Assembly: GCA_900543175.1 (NCBI GenBank) | Contig: UQQO01000051.1 | Coordinates: forward strand, 1 to 14,302 | Source of the DNA: an uncultured Fusobacterium sp. | GTDB lineage: Bacteria; Fusobacteriota; Fusobacteriia; Fusobacteriales; Fusobacteriaceae | Direction of reading: 5' to 3' | DNA: 14,302 bases | Shown here: one piece after another, positions 7,614-14,302 of the stretch | Position numbering within the stretch: the stretch's first letter is position 1 | Layout of the letters: every line of letters starts with the position of its first letter | The notes under the pieces: generated by a model | Databases searched by the model: none | Seen by the model: the letters and a program-made list of their open reading frames with translations, nothing else | What the model was told of the DNA's origin: nothing | Translations under genes and position numbers: made by a program

Positions 7614-8909
7614 TTACATATTTTCTTCTTCTAACATTTTTTTATCAAAAGCCTTAAAAAAAGGTAGATATATTATCATTCCTATTAAGATCAATATCAC
7701 TTGTAAAATAACATATCTAAATGAACCTATTGAACCTAAATATCCACTTATTAAAGGTGGTGTTGTCCAAGGAATTGAGATTCCTGGTAATTTTGGTAAA
7801 ATCCCTATAGCTATACTAAAATATCCTATAAATCCTGTTAATATCGGTGTAATAAAAAATGGAATTATTAAATATGGATTCATCACAATTGGTAATCCAA
7901 ATATAATTGGCTCATTTATATTGAAACAAGCTGCTCCAACTGAAATTTTTCCAATCTCTTTAAGCTGTTTACTTTTAGAAACAAAAGCTAATAAAAAGGC
8001 TAAAGCAAATGTTCCTCCCCCTCCTCCAATACTTATAAATAAATCAAAGAATGGTCCTCCTATAATATTGGGGATTTCTGCTCCAACTTCATAAGCAAGT
8101 CTATTTTGATCTCCTAAAAGCCCAAGAACTGGACCAATCATTCCTAGAATAATTGTAGAACCATGTAATCCTGCTATCCAGAAAAGCTGAATAATTGCAG
8201 TTATTATAGCAAGTCCCCACCAACTTCCTACTAAAGTTTTTAATGGAGTTGTTAGTATTACTTTTAATAATTCATGAATATTTTGTAAACTTGTATTTTC
8301 TAGTATTAAACGTACAATCAAAGTTCCAATCATTAAAGCTAAAGTTGGTATTAAAGCAACAAATGATTTTGCTACTGCTGGTGGAACATTTTCTGGCATT
8401 TTAATAACAATATTTTTTCTTATAAACCAACTATATATTTCTACAGATATAATTGAAGAAATTATAGCTCCAAATAGTCCTGCACTTCCAGTATACATCA
8501 ATGGAATAGCTTCTACTGTATTATTCATAAATGAAACTTTAAAAGGTGTAAGTATCATAAAAGTCATAAGTGCAAGTGCTACTGATGATAGACAATCTAC
8601 TTTATTTTTTTCAGCAAGTCTATAAGATACTCCAATACATCCAAAAATAGCCATTATATCAAATGTTGCTCTAACAGGATACAATACTTTTCCCATCCAA
8701 GCATCTCCAAATATTCCTGCCATAAATTCATAATATCCAGATATAGGTAAAAAAGCTAAAATTAAAAATATAGATCCTGCTATCGTAAGTGGCATTGACA
8801 AAATAAGTCCATCTCTTATAGCTTGAATATGTTTTTGGTTTCCTAGCTTAGCAGCTACCGGCATAAATTTTTCTTCTAAAAATACATTAAATTTATCAAA
8901 TAAGCTCAT
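7614..8909 (-). CDS. celB: PTS EIIC, lactose/cellobiose family
   Basis: This 431-aa integral membrane permease matches CelB/ChbC in length and order of motifs: an N-terminal amphipathic segment (FDKFNVFLEEKFMPVAAKLG), about ten membrane helices, His249 in WIAGLHGS, the glycine loop ISIGGGGGTF, and Glu333 in FNINEPIIFGLP. The His and Glu are the residues that contact the sugar in ChbC-type transporters. Only the IIC domain is encoded; no EIIA or EIIB follows or precedes it in the window. A GGAGGAAAG ribosome binding site lies before the ATG, and the kinase gene ends 8 bp upstream, so the genes are cotranscribed. The likely substrate is a beta-glucoside disaccharide released from beta-glucan. 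It may work with EIIA/EIIB from another locus or, less conventionally, pass unphosphorylated sugar to the adjacent kinase. Confidence 0.92.
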   Translation of the reverse strand: MSLFDKFNVFLEEKFMPVAAKLGNQKHIQAIRDGLILSMPLTIAGSIFLILAFLPISGYYEFMAGIFGDAWMGKVLYPVRATFDIMAIFGCIGVSYRLAEKNKVDCLSSVALALMTFMILTPFKVSFMNNTVEAIPLMYTGSAGLFGAIISSIISVEIYSWFIRKNIVIKMPENVPPAVAKSFVALIPTLALMIGTLIVRLILENTSLQNIHELLKVILTTPLKTLVGSWWGLAIITAIIQLFWIAGLHGSTIILGMIGPVLGLLGDQNRLAYEVGAEIPNIIGGPFFDLFISIGGGGGTFALAFLLAFVSKSKQLKEIGKISVGAACFNINEPIIFGLPIVMNPYLIIPFFITPILTGFIGYFSIAIGILPKLPGISIPWTTPPLISGYLGSIGSFRYVILQVILILIGMIIYLPFFKAFDKKMLEEENM

Positions 8910-8917
8910 CTTTCCTC

Positions 8918-9823
8918 CTAATTTTCTCTACTTTTATTATTTAATATGAAATGATATACAGCCCCAATCTTCCCAGAATCATTTAAAAATTTACATCTTT
9001 CTATTTTTGGCATTTTTAATGGACAAACATCTTTTTTTAATATTTGAATTTTATCTTCAATTATTTTTATAAAATCTTCTCTTTTAGTAATTTCTCCACC
9101 TATAAGTACTTTTTCAGGATTTAAACTAACTGATAAATTATAAATTGAATAAGCTAGTGAAGTATAAAATTCATCTATTGTTTTTATAGCAATTTCATCT
9201 CCAGTTGCAGCATATTCAAATATTTGCTCTCCAGTTAATTCTTGCCAATCAATATTTTTCTTTCTAGCATATGTTTGTATTAATCCTCCTCTTACACTTC
9301 CAGACATACTTAAACTAGCTTCTTCATAATTTTCTCTTCTATCAGTAATCATGAAGCCAAATTCACCTGCAGCATATTCAGAACCTCTTACCATTTTTCC
9401 ATCTATATATATAGCTCCTCCAACTCCTGTTCCTACAGTTAAGCAAATAAAATTATCACATTCTTTTGCATTTCCTTTCCATTTTTCTGCTAATGCTACA
9501 CAGTTAACATCATTTTCTAATTCTACAGGAATTCCTATATATTTTTCTAATTCTGCTTTAAAAGGAAAATCATATAAATCATAAAGTGCTCCACCTGTTA
9601 TCATATGTCCTTTTTTTACATCTATTACTCCTGGCATACTAAATGCCAATCCCTCTATATTTTTGTCTACAGCTTGAAATTTTTCTGTAATCTCTTTAAT
9701 ATTTTTAAATATAATCTCTTTATTATCTTTTGTAAGAAAACTTCCATTTTCTAAAATTTCTCCATATTCATTTATTAATGAATACTTTGTATTTGTTCCT
9801 CCAATATCAAAACTTAAAAACAT
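8918..9823 (-). CDS. ROK-family sugar kinase, beta-glucoside kinase-like
   Basis: This 301-aa cytoplasmic kinase has the ROK ATP-binding start DIGGTNTKYSL (5-15), the catalytic Asp105 in ELENDVNC, the phosphate loop TVGTGVGGAIYIDG, and AGEFGF at 152-157. The usual ROK zinc site (CxCGxxGCxE and the preceding His) is absent; the region reads ITDRRENYEEASLSMSGS. Lack of the zinc site, AGEFGFMITDR and the terminal GAVYHF resemble beta-glucoside kinase (BglK) as recalled from Klebsiella, which phosphorylates the 6-hydroxyl of cellobiose-type sugars with ATP. That fits the GH1 enzyme, which needs a 6-phospho sugar. It could alternatively be a glucokinase for glucose released by GH1. AAAAGGAG precedes the ATG, and an operator sits directly upstream of that site. 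Confidence 0.85.
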   Translation of the reverse strand: MFLSFDIGGTNTKYSLINEYGEILENGSFLTKDNKEIIFKNIKEITEKFQAVDKNIEGLAFSMPGVIDVKKGHMITGGALYDLYDFPFKAELEKYIGIPVELENDVNCVALAEKWKGNAKECDNFICLTVGTGVGGAIYIDGKMVRGSEYAAGEFGFMITDRRENYEEASLSMSGSVRGGLIQTYARKKNIDWQELTGEQIFEYAATGDEIAIKTIDEFYTSLAYSIYNLSVSLNPEKVLIGGEITKREDFIKIIEDKIQILKKDVCPLKMPKIERCKFLNDSGKIGAVYHFILNNKSREN

Positions 9824-9836
9824 ACTTTCTCCTTTT

Positions 9837-9852
9837 AGGAAACCGCTTTCTT
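9837..9852. promoter_or_regulatory. LacI-type operator upstream of the kinase gene
   Basis: AGGAAACCGCTTTCTT is an imperfect palindrome centred on CG and is 15/16 identical to the operator before the GH16 gene (14157-14172). It abuts the ribosome binding site (9829-9836) in the 67-bp gap between lacI-type and kinase genes. A weak promoter may lie just upstream (TTGACT at 9878-9883 on the minus strand, no good -10). Otherwise the site would act as a roadblock on transcription coming from the regulator gene. Confidence 0.75.
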
Positions 9853-9890
9853 AAAGCTTTTAAATAAAAGAGAACTCAGTCAATGAAGTC

Positions 9891-10883
9891 CTATGTTTCT
9901 CTTTCATAAAATTTTAATTCTCCATCATACCTATTCTCTTTTATTTTTTTCCCTTCTATCATTTGTAATATAGCTTCTACAGCCTTTTCTGCCATTTTAT
10001 CTAAATTATAACCTATAGTAGTAATTCTAGGCCTATATAATTTAGATATTTGGTTATTATCAAAACCAATTAATTTAACATTTCTATAGTCTATTCCATT
10101 TTCTGCTAACGCCTCTAAACAACCTATTGACATTTCATCATTAGCACAGAATATTCCTTCTGGAATATCCCCAGCTTTTATCATAGTACTAAATATATTT
10201 TTAGCTATTTCTAATTGAAATTCTCCTTTTAATACTTTACAAAAAATTCCATTTCCATCAATCTCATCTAAAAAACCTTCTTCTCTTTCTAAACCAGCTA
10301 ATTTTTCTTCTTGCCCTGCAAAATGATAAATTGTTTTAAATCCTTTATCTAATAAATATCTTGCAGCTATTTTTCCACCATTATAATTATTTGAATTGAT
10401 TAAAAAAACATTTTTTGCTTTATGCTCAGCTTTATAGTCAAAAATTACTAATTTATATTCATTTTCTATTATTTCTTCAAGTTCTGGTTCATCTAATGTA
10501 GCTCCTATTACAATAGCTCCTTGAATTGTTCCGTTATCTATTAACTGTTTAATTTTTATTTTTTGTTCTGGTTTTTTAATAAGCGAAATTAAAACTTTAA
10601 CATCTTTTTCCTCTGCTTTTTCTACTATTAGAGCAATTATATATTGAAAAAAATAACTTCCTAATCCTCCCTTATCAAATATAAATATTCCTATAACTTT
10701 TTCTTTTTTCCCAGCTAAATTTCTAGCTTGTATATTAGGTTCAAATTCATATTTTTTTATAACTTTCAGAATTTTTTCTCTAGTTGATTCAGGAATTCCA
10801 GGATAATTATTTATTACTTTTGACACAGTTCCCTTTGAATAACCAGCTAATTTAGCTATATCATCAATTTTTATAAAACTCAC
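9891..10883 (-). CDS. LacI-family transcriptional regulator
   Basis: This 330-aa protein has the standard layout: a helix-turn-helix at about residues 5-25 (IDDIAKLAGYSKGTVSKVINN), a hinge helix near 48-58 (PNIQARNLAGK), and a periplasmic-binding-protein-like effector domain with IGFDNNQISKLYRP near the C-terminus. It lies between the porin and the kinase, and two matching operators flank this gene set, so it most likely represses the GH16-porin and kinase-EIIC-GH1 units and is released by a beta-glucoside or its phosphate. The start is uncertain. The longest frame uses GTG at 10881-10883 with no ribosome binding site upstream, whereas GAGGTGA overlaps that GTG and would position a ribosome at ATA (or ATT) a few codons later, giving a typical MKIDDIAK-like N-terminus. 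Confidence 0.9.
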   Translation of the reverse strand: MSFIKIDDIAKLAGYSKGTVSKVINNYPGIPESTREKILKVIKKYEFEPNIQARNLAGKKEKVIGIFIFDKGGLGSYFFQYIIALIVEKAEEKDVKVLISLIKKPEQKIKIKQLIDNGTIQGAIVIGATLDEPELEEIIENEYKLVIFDYKAEHKAKNVFLINSNNYNGGKIAARYLLDKGFKTIYHFAGQEEKLAGLEREEGFLDEIDGNGIFCKVLKGEFQLEIAKNIFSTMIKAGDIPEGIFCANDEMSIGCLEALAENGIDYRNVKLIGFDNNQISKLYRPRITTIGYNLDKMAEKAVEAILQMIEGKKIKENRYDGELKFYERET

Positions 10884-10907
10884 CTCATTTTTATATTATA
10901 TAAACTG

Positions 10908-10936
10908 ATGATACCTTTTTTTTTATATCTTGTCAA
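10908..10936 (-). promoter_or_regulatory. Promoter of the LacI-type regulator gene
   Basis: On the minus strand TTGACA (10931-10936) and TATCAT (10908-10913) are separated by exactly 17 bp, in the 58-bp gap after the porin stop codon. A second AT-rich TATAAT-like stretch lies closer to the gene but has no matched -35. No operator palindrome overlaps it and no terminator is seen after the porin, so read-through from the porin is also possible. Confidence 0.65.
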
Positions 10937-10941
10937 ATATT

Positions 10942-12468
10942 TTACCACCAAGCTGAGATTTGGAATCCTGTAATTACATCCTCTATTTTCGATTTAGTAG
11001 TAACACCATTATCTGTTTTTTCACCTTCATCTCCTATATAAGTAGCAAATAATCTCAATGATGTTTCTGCACTTCCAACATAATATTTTAATTGAGGACC
11101 AGCAGATATTTTATAATATAAATGTTCTTCAGTATTTCCATTATAAGATTCTGCATCTCTACGACCTATACCTGCTTCTAACCATAAATCTAAATTTTGA
11201 TTTACATAATAGATTGGTCTTAAAACTAGAGCATCTGATTCAAGTTTATTTACTCTCCAAGAATTTTGAAACTCTGTTCTATCATATATAGTTCCTCCTT
11301 GCCCATCTGGATAACTATATGGATATGAATCATATTTTCTTGCCTCTATATTTTCAGCACGAAGACTTCTATAGCTTACTAACATATGAGTTCTGTCTCC
11401 AAGTCTTACTGTTCCACCAAGTCCTAATTGATAAGTAACTGCATCATCTGCTGCTCTTTTATTAAAATCAGTATCAATTTTTCCAATTCCTTCTCCAGCT
11501 AATAAACCTGTTGAATATTGTAAATAGTGTTGTCCTTTTCCTTCAAGTCCAAAGAAATTGTTTGGTTGATAATAAAGTCCTGCATAAATACCATCATTTG
11601 TTGCTTCTCTTTTTGTTACAGTTGCTTCATTATAATTATCATTATTAGTTACTTCTTTTACATTATCATTATCCATAGCATGAGCATACATAATTTCTCC
11701 AGATAAGTCTTTATAAGTATATTTTGCTTTATAAGCTCTAATATCTTCTGCTACGTCTCTATCTTTTTTGTCTCTTTCAGCTATTTCTGTATCTTCAAAA
11801 TCATTTGTGATATAGGCAAGACTTAATTTTCCATCCCATAATTTTATATTTTCTATTCCTAATCCAGTTCCAGCTACCTCTTGATAGTAATAATCTAGAA
11901 CTTCAACTTGTTGATCATCCCATTTTTTCTTTCCTGCTACTAATACAGCATCTTTAAAAGCTCCTTTAAACATTGGAACATTTCCCATTTCAACATATAA
12001 TTGTGTAAGATCTACTTTGCTTTCGTCTCCAACAGTGTTATCATAGTTATCACTCCAGCTTTCAAGCTGAACAGCTAATTTTGTCCAAGCTCCATTATTT
12101 TGAATAAACTTTTTAGAAAAATTTATATTAAAGTTTGTATCGTACTCATTTCCCCATCTTCCCACATATTCTTTAAATTTGCTATAGCTACTCTTATTTC
12201 CATGTTTCATATTTCCTTCAGCTCCAGTTCTTAAATATCCATGGAATTGAAGTTCTGTATCGTCATTTTTAGGTTTTTCTTTAGTTGCTAAACTTAATTT
12301 TTTTTCATTTTTCTTAATATTTAATTTTTGTTTTTTTAGTTCCTTATTTTGTTCTTCTATAATTTGCTCTAATTTTTCTATTCTTTGTTCCAATGTTAAA
12401 TTTTCAGTTTTTGCTAATGTTGGAACTGCTAATGTACATAATAAGCTTACTAATAAAAATTTTTTCAT
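10942..12468 (-). CDS. LamB-like outer-membrane carbohydrate porin
   Basis: This 508-aa protein has a cleavable signal peptide of about 19-20 residues (hydrophobic stretch ending PTLAK). A charged heptad-rich coiled coil follows at about 24-62 (LEQRIEKLEQIIEEQNKELK onward), then a beta-barrel starting at FHGYLRTGAEG. GRWGNEYDTNFNINF echoes the GRLGNE(x)DTY motif of LamB-type maltoporins, and alternating aromatic/polar strands run to the C-terminal AWW, which suits outer-membrane assembly. It should admit oligosaccharides made by the co-transcribed GH16 enzyme. The N-terminal coiled coil, reminiscent of trimeric or periplasm-spanning porin stalks, is typical of fusobacterial porins and absent from enteric LamB. 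The ATG overlaps the GH16 stop as TAATG, with AAAGGAG inside the end of the GH16 gene. Confidence 0.88.
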   Translation of the reverse strand: MKKFLLVSLLCTLAVPTLAKTENLTLEQRIEKLEQIIEEQNKELKKQKLNIKKNEKKLSLATKEKPKNDDTELQFHGYLRTGAEGNMKHGNKSSYSKFKEYVGRWGNEYDTNFNINFSKKFIQNNGAWTKLAVQLESWSDNYDNTVGDESKVDLTQLYVEMGNVPMFKGAFKDAVLVAGKKKWDDQQVEVLDYYYQEVAGTGLGIENIKLWDGKLSLAYITNDFEDTEIAERDKKDRDVAEDIRAYKAKYTYKDLSGEIMYAHAMDNDNVKEVTNNDNYNEATVTKREATNDGIYAGLYYQPNNFFGLEGKGQHYLQYSTGLLAGEGIGKIDTDFNKRAADDAVTYQLGLGGTVRLGDRTHMLVSYRSLRAENIEARKYDSYPYSYPDGQGGTIYDRTEFQNSWRVNKLESDALVLRPIYYVNQNLDLWLEAGIGRRDAESYNGNTEEHLYYKISAGPQLKYYVGSAETSLRLFATYIGDEGEKTDNGVTTKSKIEDVITGFQISAWW

Positions 12469-14117
12469 TATTTTTTCTCTCCTTTAAAACCTAAATCATA
12501 TACTTTTATTGAATCAATTTCAAACTGTTGTGGGAATACTTCAGCATCTACACCTTGTTGTCCTCCCCAAGCTCCACCAACAGCTATATTTAAAATTAAA
12601 TAGAATTTTTGATCAAATGGCCAAGCTGCATTTCCATTATTTTCATTTTGATAAGTGAAATATAAAGTATTATCAAAATAAACTTTTATAACTTTTGGTG
12701 TCCATTCTAGTGAATATGTATGGAAAGTGTCAGAAACTTTTTCTCCCATAATTTGTCCACTCTTTTGATTTGAATTTTTCCAATAATATTTTTCTGTATG
12801 AACTGTTCCGTGAATTCTATCTTGGTCAAATCCAACATGTTCCATAATATCTATTTCTCCACTCTTTGGCCAATCTCCATATACAGAGTCAGTAGGCATT
12901 AACCAAATAGCTGGCCAAGTTCCCTTTCCCTCAGGTAATTTAGCTTTCACTTCTATTCTTCCATATAAGAAATCTTTTTTCCCTCTAGTAACAAGTCTTG
13001 TCGATGTATATTGATTTTTATCATACGCCTCGTTCCAAGCAGTTATAGTTAATTTTCCATCTTCAACATAGACATTATCTGGATTTTTTTCTGTATAATA
13101 TTGTAGTTCGGCATTACCCCAACCGTTTCCTCCAACATCATATCCCCAATCTGTATCTTTTGGAAGTCCTTCATAGTTGAATTCTTCTTCCCAAATTAAA
13201 TTTCCAAAATATTTTTCTATTCTAATATCATTTAATTTTTTTCCATTACCAATTTTTTTAATTGTTATCTTTCCATCTTTTGTTGATTCCCCATTGTTTT
13301 TTAATAGACACTCTCTATTATTTTTATTTAATTCAACAGTTTTTCCATTTTGGATAGTAACAACATATTTTTCTTCGTTAGAAATATCTCCACTTATTTT
13401 AACTAAATAATCTGAATCTTCCTCTAATACCATAGTTTTTACAAACTCTTTTCCAGAAGATAATTTTTTTATAGCAGTAATATCTTTAGAATTTAAAATG
13501 TTTTCATCTTTTCCTGTTACTGTATATTTATGTTGAACTTGGAATTTTGTTAGATTTATCATTCTATTTACATCTATCATTCCTACTTTTTCTAAACTTA
13601 CTTCACTCATTTTTACCTCTTCTGTTGTTTGAGTGAACCAAAATTCAAATCTAGCTTTTTCATCTGCTTCAGCTAACATTTCAAAATCAAATACATATTC
13701 TTTTTGATTTGGAGAAAGTTCTATTTTTTTCTCACAATATCCAAAATAACTTCTTTCTCCGTCAGCACCTATTTTTATAGTAAGTTCTGTTTTTTTATCC
13801 ACATCAGCTTTAAATTTTAATTGATATACTCCTCCAGCTTCTAAACTTAATGGAGCTTGGATAACTTGTAAACCATGTGCTGGAGCTTTATTATTTTTAG
13901 AAACTGCCACTAAATCTCCATTTACTATTTTTATATCTCCTGCTCCACCTGAATTTTCATGTTTAATCCAAGAATTTTCTGTATTTACCATTCCCATATT
14001 ATTTGGAATAGCATTTGATAATGGACTTTCAAAAGAAGAGTTTTTTAATAAATTCTCTCCAAAAGCCATTTGTGATAGAAGCAACGAAGCAATTAAAACT
14101 TTCTTTCCAATTTTCAT
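12468..14117 (-). CDS. Secreted GH16 endo-beta-1,3-glucanase (laminarinase) with CBM
   Basis: This 549-aa protein has a Sec signal peptide (about 1-20, ending MAFG/EN) and no lipobox cysteine, so it is periplasmic or released. Residues about 21-180 look like a CBM4/9-type jelly-roll (NLLKNSSFESP start, ending MSEVSLEKVG). About 181-300 is a less certain beta-rich linker domain. About 303-546 is the GH16 domain starting LIWEEEFNYEG. The catalytic motif is GEIDIMEHVG with Glu421 as nucleophile, Asp423 and Glu426 as acid/base; the extra Met in EIDIME is the form found in beta-1,3-glucanases rather than lichenases. WPAIWLMP, HTYSLEWTP and LNIAVGGAWGG also fit laminarinases. GGAGGAAAG precedes the ATG. 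It is first in a transcript with the porin, under a LacI-operated promoter. Substrates could be laminarin, yeast or other beta-1,3-glucans. Confidence 0.92.
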   Translation of the reverse strand: MKIGKKVLIASLLLSQMAFGENLLKNSSFESPLSNAIPNNMGMVNTENSWIKHENSGGAGDIKIVNGDLVAVSKNNKAPAHGLQVIQAPLSLEAGGVYQLKFKADVDKKTELTIKIGADGERSYFGYCEKKIELSPNQKEYVFDFEMLAEADEKARFEFWFTQTTEEVKMSEVSLEKVGMIDVNRMINLTKFQVQHKYTVTGKDENILNSKDITAIKKLSSGKEFVKTMVLEEDSDYLVKISGDISNEEKYVVTIQNGKTVELNKNNRECLLKNNGESTKDGKITIKKIGNGKKLNDIRIEKYFGNLIWEEEFNYEGLPKDTDWGYDVGGNGWGNAELQYYTEKNPDNVYVEDGKLTITAWNEAYDKNQYTSTRLVTRGKKDFLYGRIEVKAKLPEGKGTWPAIWLMPTDSVYGDWPKSGEIDIMEHVGFDQDRIHGTVHTEKYYWKNSNQKSGQIMGEKVSDTFHTYSLEWTPKVIKVYFDNTLYFTYQNENNGNAAWPFDQKFYLILNIAVGGAWGGQQGVDAEVFPQQFEIDSIKVYDLGFKGEKK

Positions 14118-14147
14118 AAACTTTCCTCCTTTTGTTTTTTTAAATAT

Positions 14148-14181
14148 CTCACATTTAAGAAACCGCTTTCTTTAATGTGAG
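14148..14181. promoter_or_regulatory. 34-bp palindromic LacI-type operator over the GH16 start site
   Basis: The core AAGAAACCGCTTTCTT (14157-14172) matches the operator at 9837-9852 at 15 of 16 bases. Here the symmetry extends outward as CTCACATT at 14148-14155 and AATGTGAG at 14174-14181, giving 15 of 17 paired positions around the central CG. It covers the region from the -10 box through the expected transcription start, an ideal place for repression. The longer arms may strengthen binding or form an mRNA 5' hairpin. Confidence 0.82.
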
Positions 14182-14207
14182 TATACCACTTATTGTATTT
14201 TTGTCAA
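14180..14207 (-). promoter_or_regulatory. Promoter of the GH16-porin operon
   Basis: On the minus strand the -35 is a perfect TTGACA (14202-14207), the spacer is 16 bp and the -10 is TATACT (14180-14185) with TG one base upstream (extended -10). A/T-rich DNA lies upstream of the -35. It should be strong when not repressed through the overlapping operator. The remaining bases to the window end (14208-14302) show no gene. Confidence 0.82.
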
Positions 14208-14302
14208 CCATTTTATTTTTTTTTGATCTAAAAATTACTGTTTTAGCCTTTTTAAAAATAAAAAAGTAATTAAGACAAAAAATGTATTGACTTTTTATTT
14301 GT

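Noticed and set aside
9854-9883. A separate promoter for the kinase operon
   Set aside because: TTGACT is present but no acceptable -10 lies at 16-18 bp; left as a weak possibility only.

Overview
The window is very AT-rich and carries diderm markers: a LamB-like outer-membrane porin with a signal peptide, an N-terminal coiled coil and an aromatic C-terminus. Together with the Clostridia-like gene content, this points to a Fusobacterium, perhaps of the F. mortiferum/varium/ulcerans group. The genus is an inference from gene style; no rRNA is present to confirm it.

Layout. (1) 1-1485: a minus-strand EamA/DMT exporter (181-1026) lies between two inverted copies of a dispersed repeat. The inner end of each copy is a small hairpin in which two base pairs have changed compensatorily between the copies. 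The right copy continues into a 160-nt imperfect palindrome (1326-1485). (2) 1552-2616: an unusual SGNH hydrolase-HD phosphohydrolase fusion with its own terminator. (3) 2735-5268: a three-gene plus-strand operon with a strong extended -10 promoter, encoding an M20 amidohydrolase, a DUF3100-type membrane protein and a 164-aa membrane protein. The genes are joined by two identical 11-nt overlaps (ATGAAAAATAA). This looks like an uncharacterised uptake-and-hydrolysis module. (4) 5275-6123: a decayed IS66-type element that keeps both terminal inverted repeats and both ends of tnpC but has lost the catalytic middle. It has a terminator at each end, one serving the operon on each side. (5) 6161-14215: a minus-strand beta-glucan locus. 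In transcription order it encodes a secreted CBM-GH16 beta-1,3-glucanase, a LamB-like porin, a LacI regulator, a ROK kinase resembling beta-glucoside kinase, a PTS lactose/cellobiose-family EIIC and a GH1 6-phospho-beta-glucosidase.

How the beta-glucan locus probably works: GH16 cleaves laminarin-like beta-1,3-glucan, the porin admits oligosaccharides, EIIC moves disaccharides across the inner membrane, and GH1 splits the 6-phosphorylated disaccharide. No EIIA or EIIB is encoded here, but a ROK kinase lacking the usual zinc motif sits directly before EIIC. The sugar could therefore be phosphorylated either by PTS proteins encoded elsewhere or by the kinase after entry. Two nearly identical 16-bp LacI-type operators, one in the GH16 promoter (inside a 34-bp palindrome) and one just before the kinase gene, tie both transcription units to the local LacI regulator.

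The best candidates for something undescribed are the orphan EIIC plus ROK kinase arrangement, the M20/DUF3100/small membrane protein operon, the SGNH-HD fusion, and the structured inverted repeats around the DMT gene.
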